64,000 nucleotides of DNA, from the NCBI RefSeq assembly GCF_003589925.1, contig NZ_CP032382.1, positions 7,254,001-7,318,000 of the forward strand, written 5' to 3'. The first letter of the stretch is position 1; each line of letters begins with the position of its first letter. The DNA is from Chryseolinea soli. GTDB lineage: Bacteria > Bacteroidota > Bacteroidia > Cytophagales > Cyclobacteriaceae. Below the pieces are notes generated by a model, which saw only the letters and a list, made by a program, of their open reading frames with translations, searched no databases and was not told the origin of the DNA. Below are positions 44,715 through 53,688 of this stretch, piece after piece. Position numbers and translations under genes: made by a program.

Positions 44715-45734
44715 CTATACGGGTTCTGCTGTCGCGTCTTTTTGCTTCCTGGGGAAATTGACCGCCATCGTAAAGACGGTCGTGATCAGCAGGATGACCG
44801 GCAGTTCATCCAAGTCCAGGAAATATCCCTTGTCAAAAAGCAAGACCAGCGAGACGGAACCTGCGATCGTAAAGAGAACAAAGATCAATCCTGCGATGAT
44901 CAGGTTTACCGCCAGCCATTTCGTACGGACGAACGTGATGATGATCACGTTCAGCAGGGCAAAAGCCAATAGGATAAGTATCCTGTATACCTCTCCGATC
45001 TCATCAATATAATCCTGATCGCGGATGGTGCGGATGATGTTTGCGCTCACTTCGGTGTCGTAGAGATCCGGCAGGAGGTTTTCCTGTCCGTAGTACTCGT
45101 TCAGGGGAGTGATGCGGCACTGCTGATAGTAATACAGACTATCCGTCAGGTAGTCGCCCATGTAACCGACTAAAATAGTTTTACCCTCCAAGGCGCCGTA
45201 CCACAGGGGTGCGTCTTTCAATTCGGCTCTCATGAATATGCTTTGTTGTTCCGGCGCATAGTTGATCATCTCCCGGTCGTTTCCTCTTGGCTTGAAGCCG
45301 GTCAACAGGAATTCAAAGTAGTCCCTCCTGTAACAATCAAAGTGCGTGACCACGTTGCCCTCGTTTATGATTTCGCTCAAGGCTCCCCTGCCCCTCCCCC
45401 GGCAATCCACAAAAAAAATATTCGGTACGGCAGCATACTGCTTCACGATGGCGCTCATATCGGTTGTGTAGTGGCACAGATTTACGCCCACAACCGTGGG
45501 CCCTGAAAGCAATAGGGAGTCGAGTTTGGGTTTTAATTCACCGGCCTCCAATCGTCCGATATTCAACATCAGCATTTCTTCTTGTGCTGCCGGTTGGGTT
45601 CGGATGTAAAACAAATTTTCGCGGGTCATTTTTGTGATGTCCAGACTGAACAGCCGGATGTTCACAAAGTGATATACCGCAACAATCCCCAATGTGACAA
45701 GGAGCGCGATGGCGTACTTATAAGGTTTTAGCAT
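44715..45734 (-). CDS. CHASE2 sensor domain protein without an output domain
   Basis: 339 residues: one membrane helix at about 5-25, an extracytoplasmic CHASE2-type domain at about 30-245 (GKTILVGYMGDY, PDLYDTEVSANIIRTI), then three helices near 250-330. CHASE2 normally sits before a cyclase, kinase or GGDEF output; here nothing follows the last helix. The input signal is unknown. It precedes the DUF4407 gene on the same strand and may signal through it, an inference. Confidence 0.8.
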   Translation of the reverse strand: MLKPYKYAIALLVTLGIVAVYHFVNIRLFSLDITKMTRENLFYIRTQPAAQEEMLMLNIGRLEAGELKPKLDSLLLSGPTVVGVNLCHYTTDMSAIVKQYAAVPNIFFVDCRGRGRGALSEIINEGNVVTHFDCYRRDYFEFLLTGFKPRGNDREMINYAPEQQSIFMRAELKDAPLWYGALEGKTILVGYMGDYLTDSLYYYQQCRITPLNEYYGQENLLPDLYDTEVSANIIRTIRDQDYIDEIGEVYRILILLAFALLNVIIITFVRTKWLAVNLIIAGLIFVLFTIAGSVSLVLLFDKGYFLDLDELPVILLITTVFTMAVNFPRKQKDATAEPV

Positions 45735-46055
45735 CCAACAGGATTTAAAATAAAGTGTGTTCGTTTAAACATCTTGCGTACGGTCCAACCCAAGCCTTAA
45801 CGTTTGAACAGGGAAGGCGCCGTTGTGTGTTTCTCTCCCGTTACATTACAAAAAATTAAGCTCAATTTCATCATCTCCAAGGCCTAAGTTTGAACAAGCC
45901 CTGCGCCGATCCTCCTTTTGTGTTTCAGAACGAACGCTCTAAATCCAAAAAGTCTACAGAATCCCGTTTTACCTTCAAATCGGTCAGGTTAGGATGGACT
46001 ATTCCATTTCCCTTCGCCACCCAAATTCTTCCTCCTTATAAATCATTCAGAAATC
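45735..46055. other. 321-bp divergent intergenic region
   Basis: No gene. TAAGTTTG at 45885-45892 matches the Bacteroidota -7 consensus TAnnTTTG and could drive the YncE-like gene, but no good -33 TTTG is at standard spacing and the leader would be about 160 nt. Otherwise nothing notable. Confidence 0.35.
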
Positions 46056-47096
46056 ATGAAAAACTATTGCCATTCACTCATTGGAATATTTGGATTTGCC
46101 ATGCTCCTGGCGAGCACCAGCCTGAACGCCCAAACCTCAGGCTATCACCTCGTGAAGAAAACCGTGATCGGCGGAGAAGGAGGCTGGGACTACCTGGCGG
46201 TGGACCATGAAAACGGCAAAATTTTTCTCTCGCATGGAAGCCAGGTGGAAGTCCTGGATTTGAAAACCCACAAATCCCTGGGTATTATCAAACCTACCAG
46301 CGGTGTTCATGGCATCGTGGCGGTGCCGAAAATCAACCGGGGCATAACCACAAACGGGAGAACGAATACCGCCACCATCTTCAACTTGAACACCCTCGCT
46401 CCTATTGTTGAATTGCCCACGGGAAAAAATCCTGATGCTTTGCTCTATGATCCCTACTCAGACCGCGTCTTTGTTTTCAATCACAGCGGCGCCAGCGCGA
46501 CGGCGATCGATATCGCCAATGGAAAAATATTAGGAACCGTCGACCTGGGTGGCGATGGTGTAGAGGCCGGCGTATCGGATGGAAGGGGAACTATTTTTGT
46601 GAACCTGGAAGACACCCATGAGATCGTGTCGTTCGATGCCAAATCGCTGGCCATTAAAAACCGGTGGAGCGTTGCCCCGGGCGAAGAACCCACCGGCCTG
46701 GCCATCGACACCTCCACGCGTCGCTTGTTTAGTGTTTGTCACAATGAACTCATGATCATCGTGGATGCCAATACCGGCAAGGTGGTTTCGAAGGTGCCCA
46801 TTGGCAAACGCGTGGACGGTGTGGTCTTTGATGCCGCTTCAAAATTCGCGGTCACCTCAAATGGCGAAGGCACGATGACCGTTGTGAAGGAAGTTTCGCC
46901 GGTTAAATTCTCTGTTGTCGAAACTGTCGCGACAGCTCCAGGAGCAAGAACACTGACAATAGATCCCGTGACGCACCACATCTTCCTGTCTACGGCACAA
47001 TACGGCGAAACACCCGCTGCGACGGCTGATAATCCGGAGCCCCGGCCCAGCATTGTGCCCGGAACTTTCATGCTCCTGGAGTATGGGAAAGATTGA
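46056..47096 (+). CDS. YncE-like beta-propeller protein, exported
   Basis: 346 residues with a signal peptide ending LNAQ at about residue 26. The mature part has repeated propeller blades of about 40 residues (GWDYLAVDHENGKIFLSHG, GVHGIVAVPKINRG, KNPDALLYDPYSDRVFVFNH, and EEPTGLAIDTSTRRLFSV), the pattern of YncE and SMP-30-like WD proteins. Such propellers bind surfaces or small ligands; no catalytic role is evident. It is followed by the PepSY-like gene 91 bp downstream. Confidence 0.87.
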   Translation: MKNYCHSLIGIFGFAMLLASTSLNAQTSGYHLVKKTVIGGEGGWDYLAVDHENGKIFLSHGSQVEVLDLKTHKSLGIIKPTSGVHGIVAVPKINRGITTNGRTNTATIFNLNTLAPIVELPTGKNPDALLYDPYSDRVFVFNHSGASATAIDIANGKILGTVDLGGDGVEAGVSDGRGTIFVNLEDTHEIVSFDAKSLAIKNRWSVAPGEEPTGLAIDTSTRRLFSVCHNELMIIVDANTGKVVSKVPIGKRVDGVVFDAASKFAVTSNGEGTMTVVKEVSPVKFSVVETVATAPGARTLTIDPVTHHIFLSTAQYGETPAATADNPEPRPSIVPGTFMLLEYGKD

Positions 47097-47187
47097 CCGG
47101 ATTTGGATTGACTCCAGCGGACCTCTTTATACAGAAAATCCACAAAATCGTTTTCGTTCTTTAGGTCAAACATAAAATGATCAACGT

Positions 47188-47649
47188 ATGAAATACACGA
47201 TGTTATTTTTTGTGCTGGCCCTGAGTTCGGGCTATGCACAAGCACAGAAGTTAAAAGAAAGCGAAGTGCCGGCAGCGGTGAAGAGCGCCTTTGCAAAACG
47301 GTTCTCCACCGTGAAGCAAGCCAAGTGGTCGAAAGAAAACGATAGTGCGTTTGAAGCAGAATTTAAAATCAGCGGTACCGAGCAATCCGCGAACTTTGAT
47401 GCGGCTGGCAAGTGGTTGGCCACGGAAACGGAGATGAGGAAAACGGATCTTCCATCATCCGTGCAAGCCACGTTGACCAAAGAGTTTGCGGGCTATACGA
47501 TCGAAGAGGCCGAAAAAGCAGAAACCCCGGCAGGCATTTTCTACGAGGTTGAAGTTGAGAAAGGAAAGGCGACATACGAACTTCAAATTTCACCGGATGG
47601 AAAGGTGCTATCAAAGAAAGAAGAGAAAGCTGGGTCAGAAAAAGATTAA
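47188..47649 (+). CDS. PepSY-like domain protein, exported
   Basis: 153 residues with a signal peptide ending YAQAQ near 20. The two repeats EVPAAVKSAFAKRFSTVKQAKWSK and LPSSVQATLTKEFAGYTI show the PepSY-like (BLIP-fold) pattern (shown here in part). Tail is charged (KKEEKAGSEKD). Such proteins are often protease or lactamase-inhibitor-like; a role here is not known. It ends just before a strong terminator. Confidence 0.82.
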   Translation: MKYTMLFFVLALSSGYAQAQKLKESEVPAAVKSAFAKRFSTVKQAKWSKENDSAFEAEFKISGTEQSANFDAAGKWLATETEMRKTDLPSSVQATLTKEFAGYTIEEAEKAETPAGIFYEVEVEKGKATYELQISPDGKVLSKKEEKAGSEKD

Positions 47650-47665
47650 GCCTATCCTTTCCGTT

Positions 47666-47696
47666 GACGGACTCCGCGCAGGGGTCCGTCTTTTAT
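47666..47696 (+). terminator. Intrinsic terminator after the PepSY-like gene
   Basis: A 10-bp stem GACGGACTCC (47666-47675) with GGGGTCCGTC (47681-47690; one G-U pair), loop GCGCA, then TTTTATTTT. Confidence 0.9.
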
Positions 47697-47734
47697 TTTC
47701 CACCTAGCAAAATGACCTCTGTGTTTTGCTTGCG

Positions 47735-48772
47735 TCAGACATTGAAGTCAATTTTCTTCACAAGTTCTCCGGCCTTGAAATAATACGCTTCAAAGGAATG
47801 CGCGTTAATGCCAAATACTTCCTCGACCCGGATGGTCTCCGCACTCCCCTTTTCGCCCAGCACATATTTTCGCTGCGCTGCCGACAAATCGGACAGTGAA
47901 ATTTCCCGTTCGTATTCAAAGCCCTCATCGTATTCAAATTCAAAAGCAAGTTTAGCGTTTTGCCATTGCACCTTCGATTCAATGCCTTTGGAAAGCGGAG
48001 CGAACGACAAGTAAGCGTTATTCTCGGACATCAGCCGGCCTCCCGACTGCGCGAGCATAACGATTCCGGAAAGGACCATCGTAGCATAGCCAACGGTTCT
48101 GAAAAAAGATTCGCTGATCCGCTTCAGCCCCCATTTCATAAACCACGACGACAACAGACCGGCGACGGCAACTGACGTTCCCAGACCAATCACTTTGCCA
48201 GAGATTAAACCAAAGGAAGCATACAAACCCAGCTTGATCACATGAAGTATCAATTCGTTTGCTGCACGCGTGGCCACGATTTCTTCCTTAGACAGTCCAT
48301 AGCGCAGATAGAAGCGGTTGAACAAAAGTCCTACCGCACCGGTGAGCCCCGAAAGAAAACCCGCCAGGAAACCAATGACGAGCAAGAGCTTGTGCGAAGA
48401 GCTTCCCGGTGCAGGTGCTTTGCTTGTCTTTTTAAAAAGTGCAGGAAGGTTGCTGATTAAAAAGACACCCATGGCAATCTCGAGGTAAAGCGGGTTCACA
48501 AAATGCAAAAGCCAGGCCCCAAAAAACACGGCAGGCAAGGCCGCGGGAACAAACCAGCGAACAACGTCCCACCGAATCCTCGAAAAGAAAACGGCGATGC
48601 GTGAAACCGAAGACGCCACGGTGCCGATCGACAGCGCTGCGGGCAGTTGCGTTGCCGGCAGGAACAAGCCCAGCACCGGCATCAACAACAGGCCAGCACC
48701 ACCGCCACAAACCGCACTTAAGGAAAAAGCCAGGAAGGCACAAACAAAAAGGAGCCAAAGCGATGTTATCAT
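47735..48772 (-). CDS. TauE/SafE-family membrane transporter with a soluble C-terminal extension
   Basis: 345 residues. About seven to eight membrane helices span 1-250 (ALSIGTVASSVSRIAVF, GFLAGFLSGLTGAVGLL), the TauE/SafE anion-exporter fold that moves sulfite, sulfoacetate or related anions. The final ~90 residues (from KGIESKVQWQNAKLAF to ELVKKIDFNV) form a hydrophilic strand-helix domain not present in typical TauE, ending in a PepSY- or signal-like pattern. It may be a ligand or partner binding tail. It converges on the PepSY-like gene from the other strand. Confidence 0.83.
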   Translation of the reverse strand: MITSLWLLFVCAFLAFSLSAVCGGGAGLLLMPVLGLFLPATQLPAALSIGTVASSVSRIAVFFSRIRWDVVRWFVPAALPAVFFGAWLLHFVNPLYLEIAMGVFLISNLPALFKKTSKAPAPGSSSHKLLLVIGFLAGFLSGLTGAVGLLFNRFYLRYGLSKEEIVATRAANELILHVIKLGLYASFGLISGKVIGLGTSVAVAGLLSSWFMKWGLKRISESFFRTVGYATMVLSGIVMLAQSGGRLMSENNAYLSFAPLSKGIESKVQWQNAKLAFEFEYDEGFEYEREISLSDLSAAQRKYVLGEKGSAETIRVEEVFGINAHSFEAYYFKAGELVKKIDFNV

Positions 48773-49018
48773 GCGGGCAAAACACCCTAGTAATTCTGTA
48801 CATTTTCTGGATTCACCTCAGGACATTGAGCATTATGCGCTGCACGGCGATCATGCAAACGCTCCCAGCCAAGAGCAAAGGAATTAATAGCATGCGCTGG
48901 TTAAATAAAAAATACGGGAGAATCTTGAGGTGTTTGTGTACGGAGGGATTTTTTCACGAGAATACCGCGGTGAAAGAACCCAACAAAGCGTGAGAAGATG
49001 TAAGATCAAAATAATAAA
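48773..49018. other. Intergenic region between TauE and the oxidoreductase gene
   Basis: No gene is supported; overlapping plus-strand frames are shadows. The minus-strand promoter of the TauE gene should lie at its left end. Nothing else is recognisable. Confidence 0.4.
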
Positions 49019-49057
49019 AAATGGCTGCTCATTTCATTCAGAAATGGGCAGCCATTT
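49019..49057 (-). terminator. Intrinsic terminator for the Gfo/Idh/MocA gene
   Basis: A 17-bp stem pairs 49019-49035 (AAATGGCTGCTCATTTC) with 49041-49057, with one G-U pair and a 5-nt loop. On the minus strand it is followed by a T-run from the upstream A-rich stretch, so it terminates the oxidoreductase transcript. Confidence 0.85.
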
Positions 49058-49078
49058 ATGCCATCGGAGACTATCAGG

Positions 49079-50542
49079 CTATACTTCCCAACCCTTGCGA
49101 TAGGTTCTTCCTACAAACTGATTGGCCTCTTCCATGTTGGTGATTTTCATGTTGTCTCCATCCCACAACAACTTTTTGCGGCCGTAGAACTCCATTTGGT
49201 CGCCGGTTTGTTTTCTCAACATGTAGCTGCGGATGGCAAGATTACCCATCAACACCGTTTCCGTCATCGGTCCGGCATAGTCGAACGATGACGTGAGGCC
49301 CTTATGTTCTTTGCTGCCGAAGCCTGCTTTACACGCTTCAACCCACTTTCGCTGGTGACCGTATTCCGGCTCATCCGTAGAAGCGGTCTCCGGGCCAAAC
49401 TCCGTTGTGCCGTCGTTCAGGTAAAGTTTCGGCATCATCGGCGAACTGTCGTTGATGTTTGTTGTGATCAGACCTTTCTCACCGATAATGAGAACGCCAT
49501 TCGCACTATTGGTGCCACCAAAGTCCTTGTCTGCCGGAATGATCTCCGGCCGTGATGGCCTGAGGCCACCATCGCTCCAGGTCATTTCAATGGGAGCTTT
49601 GCTTTTTTCGGTTGCCGCAAAGTGTAGTGTGATGAACGATGAAGGAGGACATCCTTCAGGATGATAATCGGGTGTCCACATTTGCGAATAGATAGAGCTC
49701 ACGCTGCATTCCGCATCCGTGGGGTATTTCAGTCCGAGTGCCCGGAACGGAATATCGATCAGGTGACAACCGACGTCGCCTAGCGCTCCCGTGCCGTAGT
49801 CCCACCAGCCGCGCCAGTTAAAGGGATGAAGGTTCGGTGTGTAGGGCTTCATCTCTGCCGGACCGAGCCAAAGATCCCAATACAGATCTTTTGGTTTTTT
49901 ACTTTCATCCGGCGCAGGCATCGCGAAACCCTGAGGCCACACGGGGCGATTCGTCCAAATGTGTACTTTCGAGATCTTGCCCAGGTTTCCGGAATCTATC
50001 CAACGCTGAACCATGCTGTGCAAGGGATTCGACCCACCTTGATTTCCCATCTGTGTCACCACTTTTTTATCGCGGGCCATCTTGGTGAGCATGCGCGCCT
50101 CCCGGATGTTGTGGGTCATTGGTTTCTGAACATATACGTGCTTCCCGCGCTGCATGGCAAATGCTGCTGCCGGTCCGTGTACGTGATCGGGAGTGGAAAT
50201 GGTCACGGCATCGATATCCTTTTCCTGTTCGAGCATGACGCGGTAGTCATTGTACAACTTGGCTTTCGGGAAGTTTTCCACAGAGCGTTTCGCAGAGCCT
50301 GAAAAGTCAACGTCACACAACGCAGCGACTCTTTCGCGTCCGTTTACCGAAGCATTCTTGATATCGCTGGTGCCCTTTCCTCCCGCCCCGATGGCGGCAA
50401 GAACAAGTTGATCGCTGGGCGCGGTGAATCCAACGCCTCCCAGCACGTGCCTGGGGACAATAAAAATGGACGACGCAACCAGACTTTGTTTGATGAATTT
50501 TCTTCGCGAAGAGTCGCTTTTCATTTTATCGTGTTTACTCAT
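49079..50542 (-). CDS. Tat-exported Gfo/Idh/MocA-family oxidoreductase
   Basis: 487 residues. The twin-arginine signal SRRKFIKQS is at 12-20, so the protein is folded before export. The Rossmann motif AIGAGGKGTSD near 50 binds NAD(P), and the catalytic Lys is in VYVQKPMTHN near 137. These enzymes oxidise or reduce sugars and inositols, and the exported subgroup often acts on glycosides (GH109-like). The partner and substrate are unknown. A strong terminator follows. Confidence 0.88.
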   Translation of the reverse strand: MSKHDKMKSDSSRRKFIKQSLVASSIFIVPRHVLGGVGFTAPSDQLVLAAIGAGGKGTSDIKNASVNGRERVAALCDVDFSGSAKRSVENFPKAKLYNDYRVMLEQEKDIDAVTISTPDHVHGPAAAFAMQRGKHVYVQKPMTHNIREARMLTKMARDKKVVTQMGNQGGSNPLHSMVQRWIDSGNLGKISKVHIWTNRPVWPQGFAMPAPDESKKPKDLYWDLWLGPAEMKPYTPNLHPFNWRGWWDYGTGALGDVGCHLIDIPFRALGLKYPTDAECSVSSIYSQMWTPDYHPEGCPPSSFITLHFAATEKSKAPIEMTWSDGGLRPSRPEIIPADKDFGGTNSANGVLIIGEKGLITTNINDSSPMMPKLYLNDGTTEFGPETASTDEPEYGHQRKWVEACKAGFGSKEHKGLTSSFDYAGPMTETVLMGNLAIRSYMLRKQTGDQMEFYGRKKLLWDGDNMKITNMEEANQFVGRTYRKGWEV

Positions 50543-50773
50543 GAGGGGAGATATTTGATGAATACGAATAATTTACTTTCGAATATAGAGAATTATAAAT
50601 AGTTCAGCAATTTGTTTCCGAAAGCTAGTCGCCATCTTCGAAATGAAATGGCGTCTCCAACGGGCCAAGTAAAATTCAATCGACAGGGTCTCCATGAAAT
50701 AAAAAAAGCGACAAAGACAGTCAACCTAAAGATGTTATCTTTATTGCAGGAAATCAATCTAAAATTCATAAAC

Positions 50774-51322
50774 ATGAAAAAGAAAATACTTATTGGAGTG
50801 GTGTCTCTCGTTGTGTTGCTTGCCATTGGCTTTGCCTATCTCAATTACCGGAACCGCACGTTAAGTCCTTCCGGAAAGACAGAATTGACAGTCAACGGCC
50901 TCACCGTTTCCATTCCGTATGCCCGGCCTTCCGTTCGTGGGCGGTTGATTTTTGGGACTGAAGGACAAAATGCACTTCAGCCCTATGGAAAATACTGGCG
51001 CTTGGGTGCAAATGAGTCGACCGAAATCACGGTTAATAAAGACATAGATTTCAACGGGCAGGCTGTTAAGGCGGGTACCTATAGAATGTATGCCATTCCC
51101 GGACCAGATACATTTGACATTGCTTTGAATTCAGAGCTCGGCAAGTGGGGCGCCATGGAGCCCGACTACAGTTTGGACATTTTACACACGAAAGTCCCGG
51201 TTGAACACCTGAGCACTCCGGTTGAGCAATACACCATCTCCATGGTTGAAGCCGACGGCGGCGTTAACGTGGTGTTTGAATTTTCAGATGTTAAATTCGT
51301 TGTTCCCGTAAGGCCACAGTAA
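50774..51322 (+). CDS. DUF2911 domain protein, membrane-anchored
   Basis: The start is set at 50774 (MKKKILIG) giving 182 residues; the frame runs upstream without a signal. Residues 5-23 form a signal anchor (ILIGVVSLVVLLAIGFAYL). The DUF2911 body follows with VSIPYARPSVRGRLIFG, YGKYWRLGANESTEI and VKAGTYRMYAIPG. Function unknown. It ends before a perfect bidirectional terminator. Confidence 0.88.
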   Translation: MKKKILIGVVSLVVLLAIGFAYLNYRNRTLSPSGKTELTVNGLTVSIPYARPSVRGRLIFGTEGQNALQPYGKYWRLGANESTEITVNKDIDFNGQAVKAGTYRMYAIPGPDTFDIALNSELGKWGAMEPDYSLDILHTKVPVEHLSTPVEQYTISMVEADGGVNVVFEFSDVKFVVPVRPQ

Positions 51323-51389
51323 ATTTCAGCAACCTGATAAGGCGACTTTTGTCCTCCTCGTTGAAAATACAATCTCCCGTTATACCCAT

Positions 51390-51429
51390 AAAAAAGACAT
51401 CGTCATAAATTTATGACGATGTCTTTTTT
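51390..51429. terminator. Bidirectional intrinsic terminator
   Basis: A perfect 17-bp stem (51390-51406 with 51413-51429; core AAAAAAGACATCGTCAT / ATGACGATGTCTTTTTT) with loop AAATTT, between convergent DUF2911 and AhpD-like genes. T-runs on both strands let it act both ways. Confidence 0.95.
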
Positions 51430-51450
51430 TAGTTCAATACAAAGATCACG

Positions 51451-52011
51451 TTACGCCTTCAGTCCGGCATACCGGTTTTCCGATGGCAGATAGCCCTTGT
51501 CTTTAAGAATGACTGCCAATCGTTCATAGAAAGCAGGCTCTGCGGGTGTAACGCTTGCAAATCCATCCACCAAACGATTGTACAACGAGAACAAGGCGGC
51601 GATCAAAACCGTGTCGTGGATTTCCAGGTCGGTGGCACCAGCGGCTTTGGCTTTGTCGATCATGGAGGTGGTTACATTTTTTCCACTCACCTGAACGGCC
51701 CGGGCAATGTCGAGCAGGCCTTTCATTTTTTCGCTGACCGGCGCGTGCAACGGATCTTTTTTTACTTTCTCGGCCGTCTCCTTTTCGCCCAACAATATGT
51801 CGGCGGCCGCCGTGTGGGCCGCGGTGCAGAATTGGCATTCATTGCCGTAGGACACGACGGTGGCGATCAATTCGCGTTCACCTTCTGTCAGCGTCGAATC
51901 TCCGCGCAGCAAGATCTGGGTGAGTTGGCGGATGGGTAAGGCCGTCTCCGTCCGGTAGTTGAGGATGCCGGTGATGCCCGGCAAATTCACATCCAAGGGT
52001 ATATGAGGCAT
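51451..52011 (-). CDS. AhpD-like carboxymuconolactone decarboxylase-family protein
   Basis: 186 residues, all helical. The redox motif CQFCTAAH has Cys59, Cys62 and His66, the CxxCxxxH pattern of AhpD-like alkylhydroperoxidases, which use the thiol pair to reduce peroxides. It is a paralogue of the protein at 53143 (same start MPHI and same LLRGDSTL motif). It is the third gene of the AhpD - MetE-like - AhpD set, 22 bp after the MetE-like gene. Confidence 0.88.
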   Translation of the reverse strand: MPHIPLDVNLPGITGILNYRTETALPIRQLTQILLRGDSTLTEGERELIATVVSYGNECQFCTAAHTAAADILLGEKETAEKVKKDPLHAPVSEKMKGLLDIARAVQVSGKNVTTSMIDKAKAAGATDLEIHDTVLIAALFSLYNRLVDGFASVTPAEPAFYERLAVILKDKGYLPSENRYAGLKA

Positions 52012-52033
52012 TGCTCTTCGTTTTAAGTTATTC

Positions 52034-53098
52034 CTATTTCCCGAGTTTCTTTTCTGCTAGTGCGGTACCCTGGATACGCGCTTTGATCTTTGCGAAAGCG
52101 GTTTCGCGCGCCGTCGACACATCGTCGGCAAACGGAGAAAATCCGCAGTCGTCGCACGTGCCAAGCTGATCGGCCGGGATGACCTTGGCGGCTTCCACGA
52201 TCAGGTCGCAGACTTCTTCAGGAGTTTCAACACGCGGGTCGAGCACGTTCGTGACACCGAGAAAAACACGTTGACCGGGCTTGAGCGATTTCTTGATGGC
52301 CTCCAGCACGGCGCGTTTATTTTTTTCGCCGGCATATTCGAGATAGAAATTGGTAGCGTGCAGGTCGAACAAGTAAGGAAGCAATTCTTCGTAAGGCACG
52401 TCTGCGCTATGGGTCGAATCGTGATCGCCGCCTGGGCAGGTATGGACACCGATCCGTTTGCGTTCGGCTTCGGTGAACCGGTCGAGCACCTGGTTGTTCA
52501 GGTCAATGAACATCTTCAGCAATCCTTTTGATGGATCGAGCTTGATCGCCAGCCTTGCTTCCGTGAAATCGATCTGCACATTGTACGCCCCATTGTCGAG
52601 GCACTTCCGGATGTCGGCTTCGGCTTCGCGGATAAGGTCCTGGATAAACTGATCGCGCGAATAGCCGGCGATGCCCTCCTGAGGATAGAGCAGGCTGATC
52701 GCAGAGGCCGAGATCACCGCCTGCTTCACCGGCAGCTTTGTGAGCTTCTTTGCTTTGTCCAGATAGCTGTTGGCATACGTCTGATAGCGAAATGCGCCGC
52801 CCGTCAGTTTGGGAAGTTGGCGCGTGTGACCATCGGCGAAGGGGATGACCACGCCATCCGGTGCAAGCTGTTTCATGCCGGCGATGGGATAGGTAGCAAA
52901 GCTCGGCTTCGATTGCTCGCCATCGCTGATGACCGGTGAACCGGTTTGCTCGAATAATTGAATGGTTTCCGCTAATGCTTTTTCTGTGAGTCTGGTTAAT
53001 TCGTCTGCTTTGATCTCTCCTTTTGAAAAAGCGCCCAGGGCCTGCACCAGATAGGCGGGCCGTGGTACGCTTCCAATGGGTTCGGTTGGTATTTTCAT
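52034..53098 (-). CDS. MetE C-terminal-like methyltransferase (cobalamin-independent methionine synthase II family)
   Basis: 354 residues, the length of the catalytic half of MetE only, without the N-terminal domain. Zinc-ligand candidates are His219 and Cys221 (GVHTCPGGDHD), Glu254 (FYLEYAG) and Cys318 (DDCGFSPF). This family (also called UROD/MetE-like) transfers methyl groups to thiols; not all members use homocysteine. It sits between two AhpD-like genes, 22 bp before one and 44 bp after the other. The substrate is unknown. Confidence 0.87.
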   Translation of the reverse strand: MKIPTEPIGSVPRPAYLVQALGAFSKGEIKADELTRLTEKALAETIQLFEQTGSPVISDGEQSKPSFATYPIAGMKQLAPDGVVIPFADGHTRQLPKLTGGAFRYQTYANSYLDKAKKLTKLPVKQAVISASAISLLYPQEGIAGYSRDQFIQDLIREAEADIRKCLDNGAYNVQIDFTEARLAIKLDPSKGLLKMFIDLNNQVLDRFTEAERKRIGVHTCPGGDHDSTHSADVPYEELLPYLFDLHATNFYLEYAGEKNKRAVLEAIKKSLKPGQRVFLGVTNVLDPRVETPEEVCDLIVEAAKVIPADQLGTCDDCGFSPFADDVSTARETAFAKIKARIQGTALAEKKLGK

Positions 53099-53142
53099 GA
53101 ATGTCGTTTTTTAGATTGTTTGTTATTTTAATAAAGAAAATC

Positions 53143-53682
53143 TCAATACCCCATGTAGCCTTCCTTGGCAAGTCTCTCGCCCATGGGCATATACGCATCG
53201 TTTCCAGGAGGTGCCCATGTGCCGAGTCCATCTACATACCGGTTATACATGCAGAAGGCAGCGGCAATCAAAACCGTGTCGTGGATCTCGCGGTCGGTAG
53301 CACCTTCTTTTCGCGCGGCCGCTACATCGGCTTCCGTTACTTTTTTACCTCCCTGTTGCACGTGGGCGGCAATGTTCAACAGTGCGCGCAGCTTGGCGGA
53401 GACGGGGGTCTTGACGAATCCCAGTTTGATGTCGTCGAGAAAGTTAGCGTCTTTGTTCAGGTGCGCCGCGGCTGCTGCGCCGTGCGAGGAATGGCAGAAG
53501 TGGCATTCGTTTTTAAAGGAGACATACGAAGCGATCATTTCGCGTTCGCCGCTGCTGAGGGTGGAGTCGCCGCGCAGAAGGATCTCGGCGAGAGCGCTGA
53601 GGGGTTGGGCGGTTTCTCTGCGGTAGTCGAGCAGGCCGACGATGCCGGGGAGTTGGTCGTTGAGGAGTTGGATGTGGGGCAT
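53143..53682 (-). CDS. AhpD-like carboxymuconolactone decarboxylase-family protein
   Basis: 179 residues. Cys60, Cys63 and His67 in ECHFCHSSH form the AhpD-type redox motif. It closely resembles the protein at 51451 across its length (LLDYRRETAQPL, LLRGDSTLSSGERE, EIHDTVLIAA), so the two arose by duplication. It is the first gene of the AhpD - MetE-like - AhpD operon. Its start codon is preceded by a degenerate tandem array. Confidence 0.88.
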   Translation of the reverse strand: MPHIQLLNDQLPGIVGLLDYRRETAQPLSALAEILLRGDSTLSSGEREMIASYVSFKNECHFCHSSHGAAAAAHLNKDANFLDDIKLGFVKTPVSAKLRALLNIAAHVQQGGKKVTEADVAAARKEGATDREIHDTVLIAAAFCMYNRYVDGLGTWAPPGNDAYMPMGERLAKEGYMGY

Positions 53683-53688
53683 GGGAAT

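Noticed and set aside
48597..48993. Plus-strand ORFs opposite and beyond the TauE gene start
   Set aside because: Shadow frames of the TauE gene continuing into a non-coding gap; no domain.
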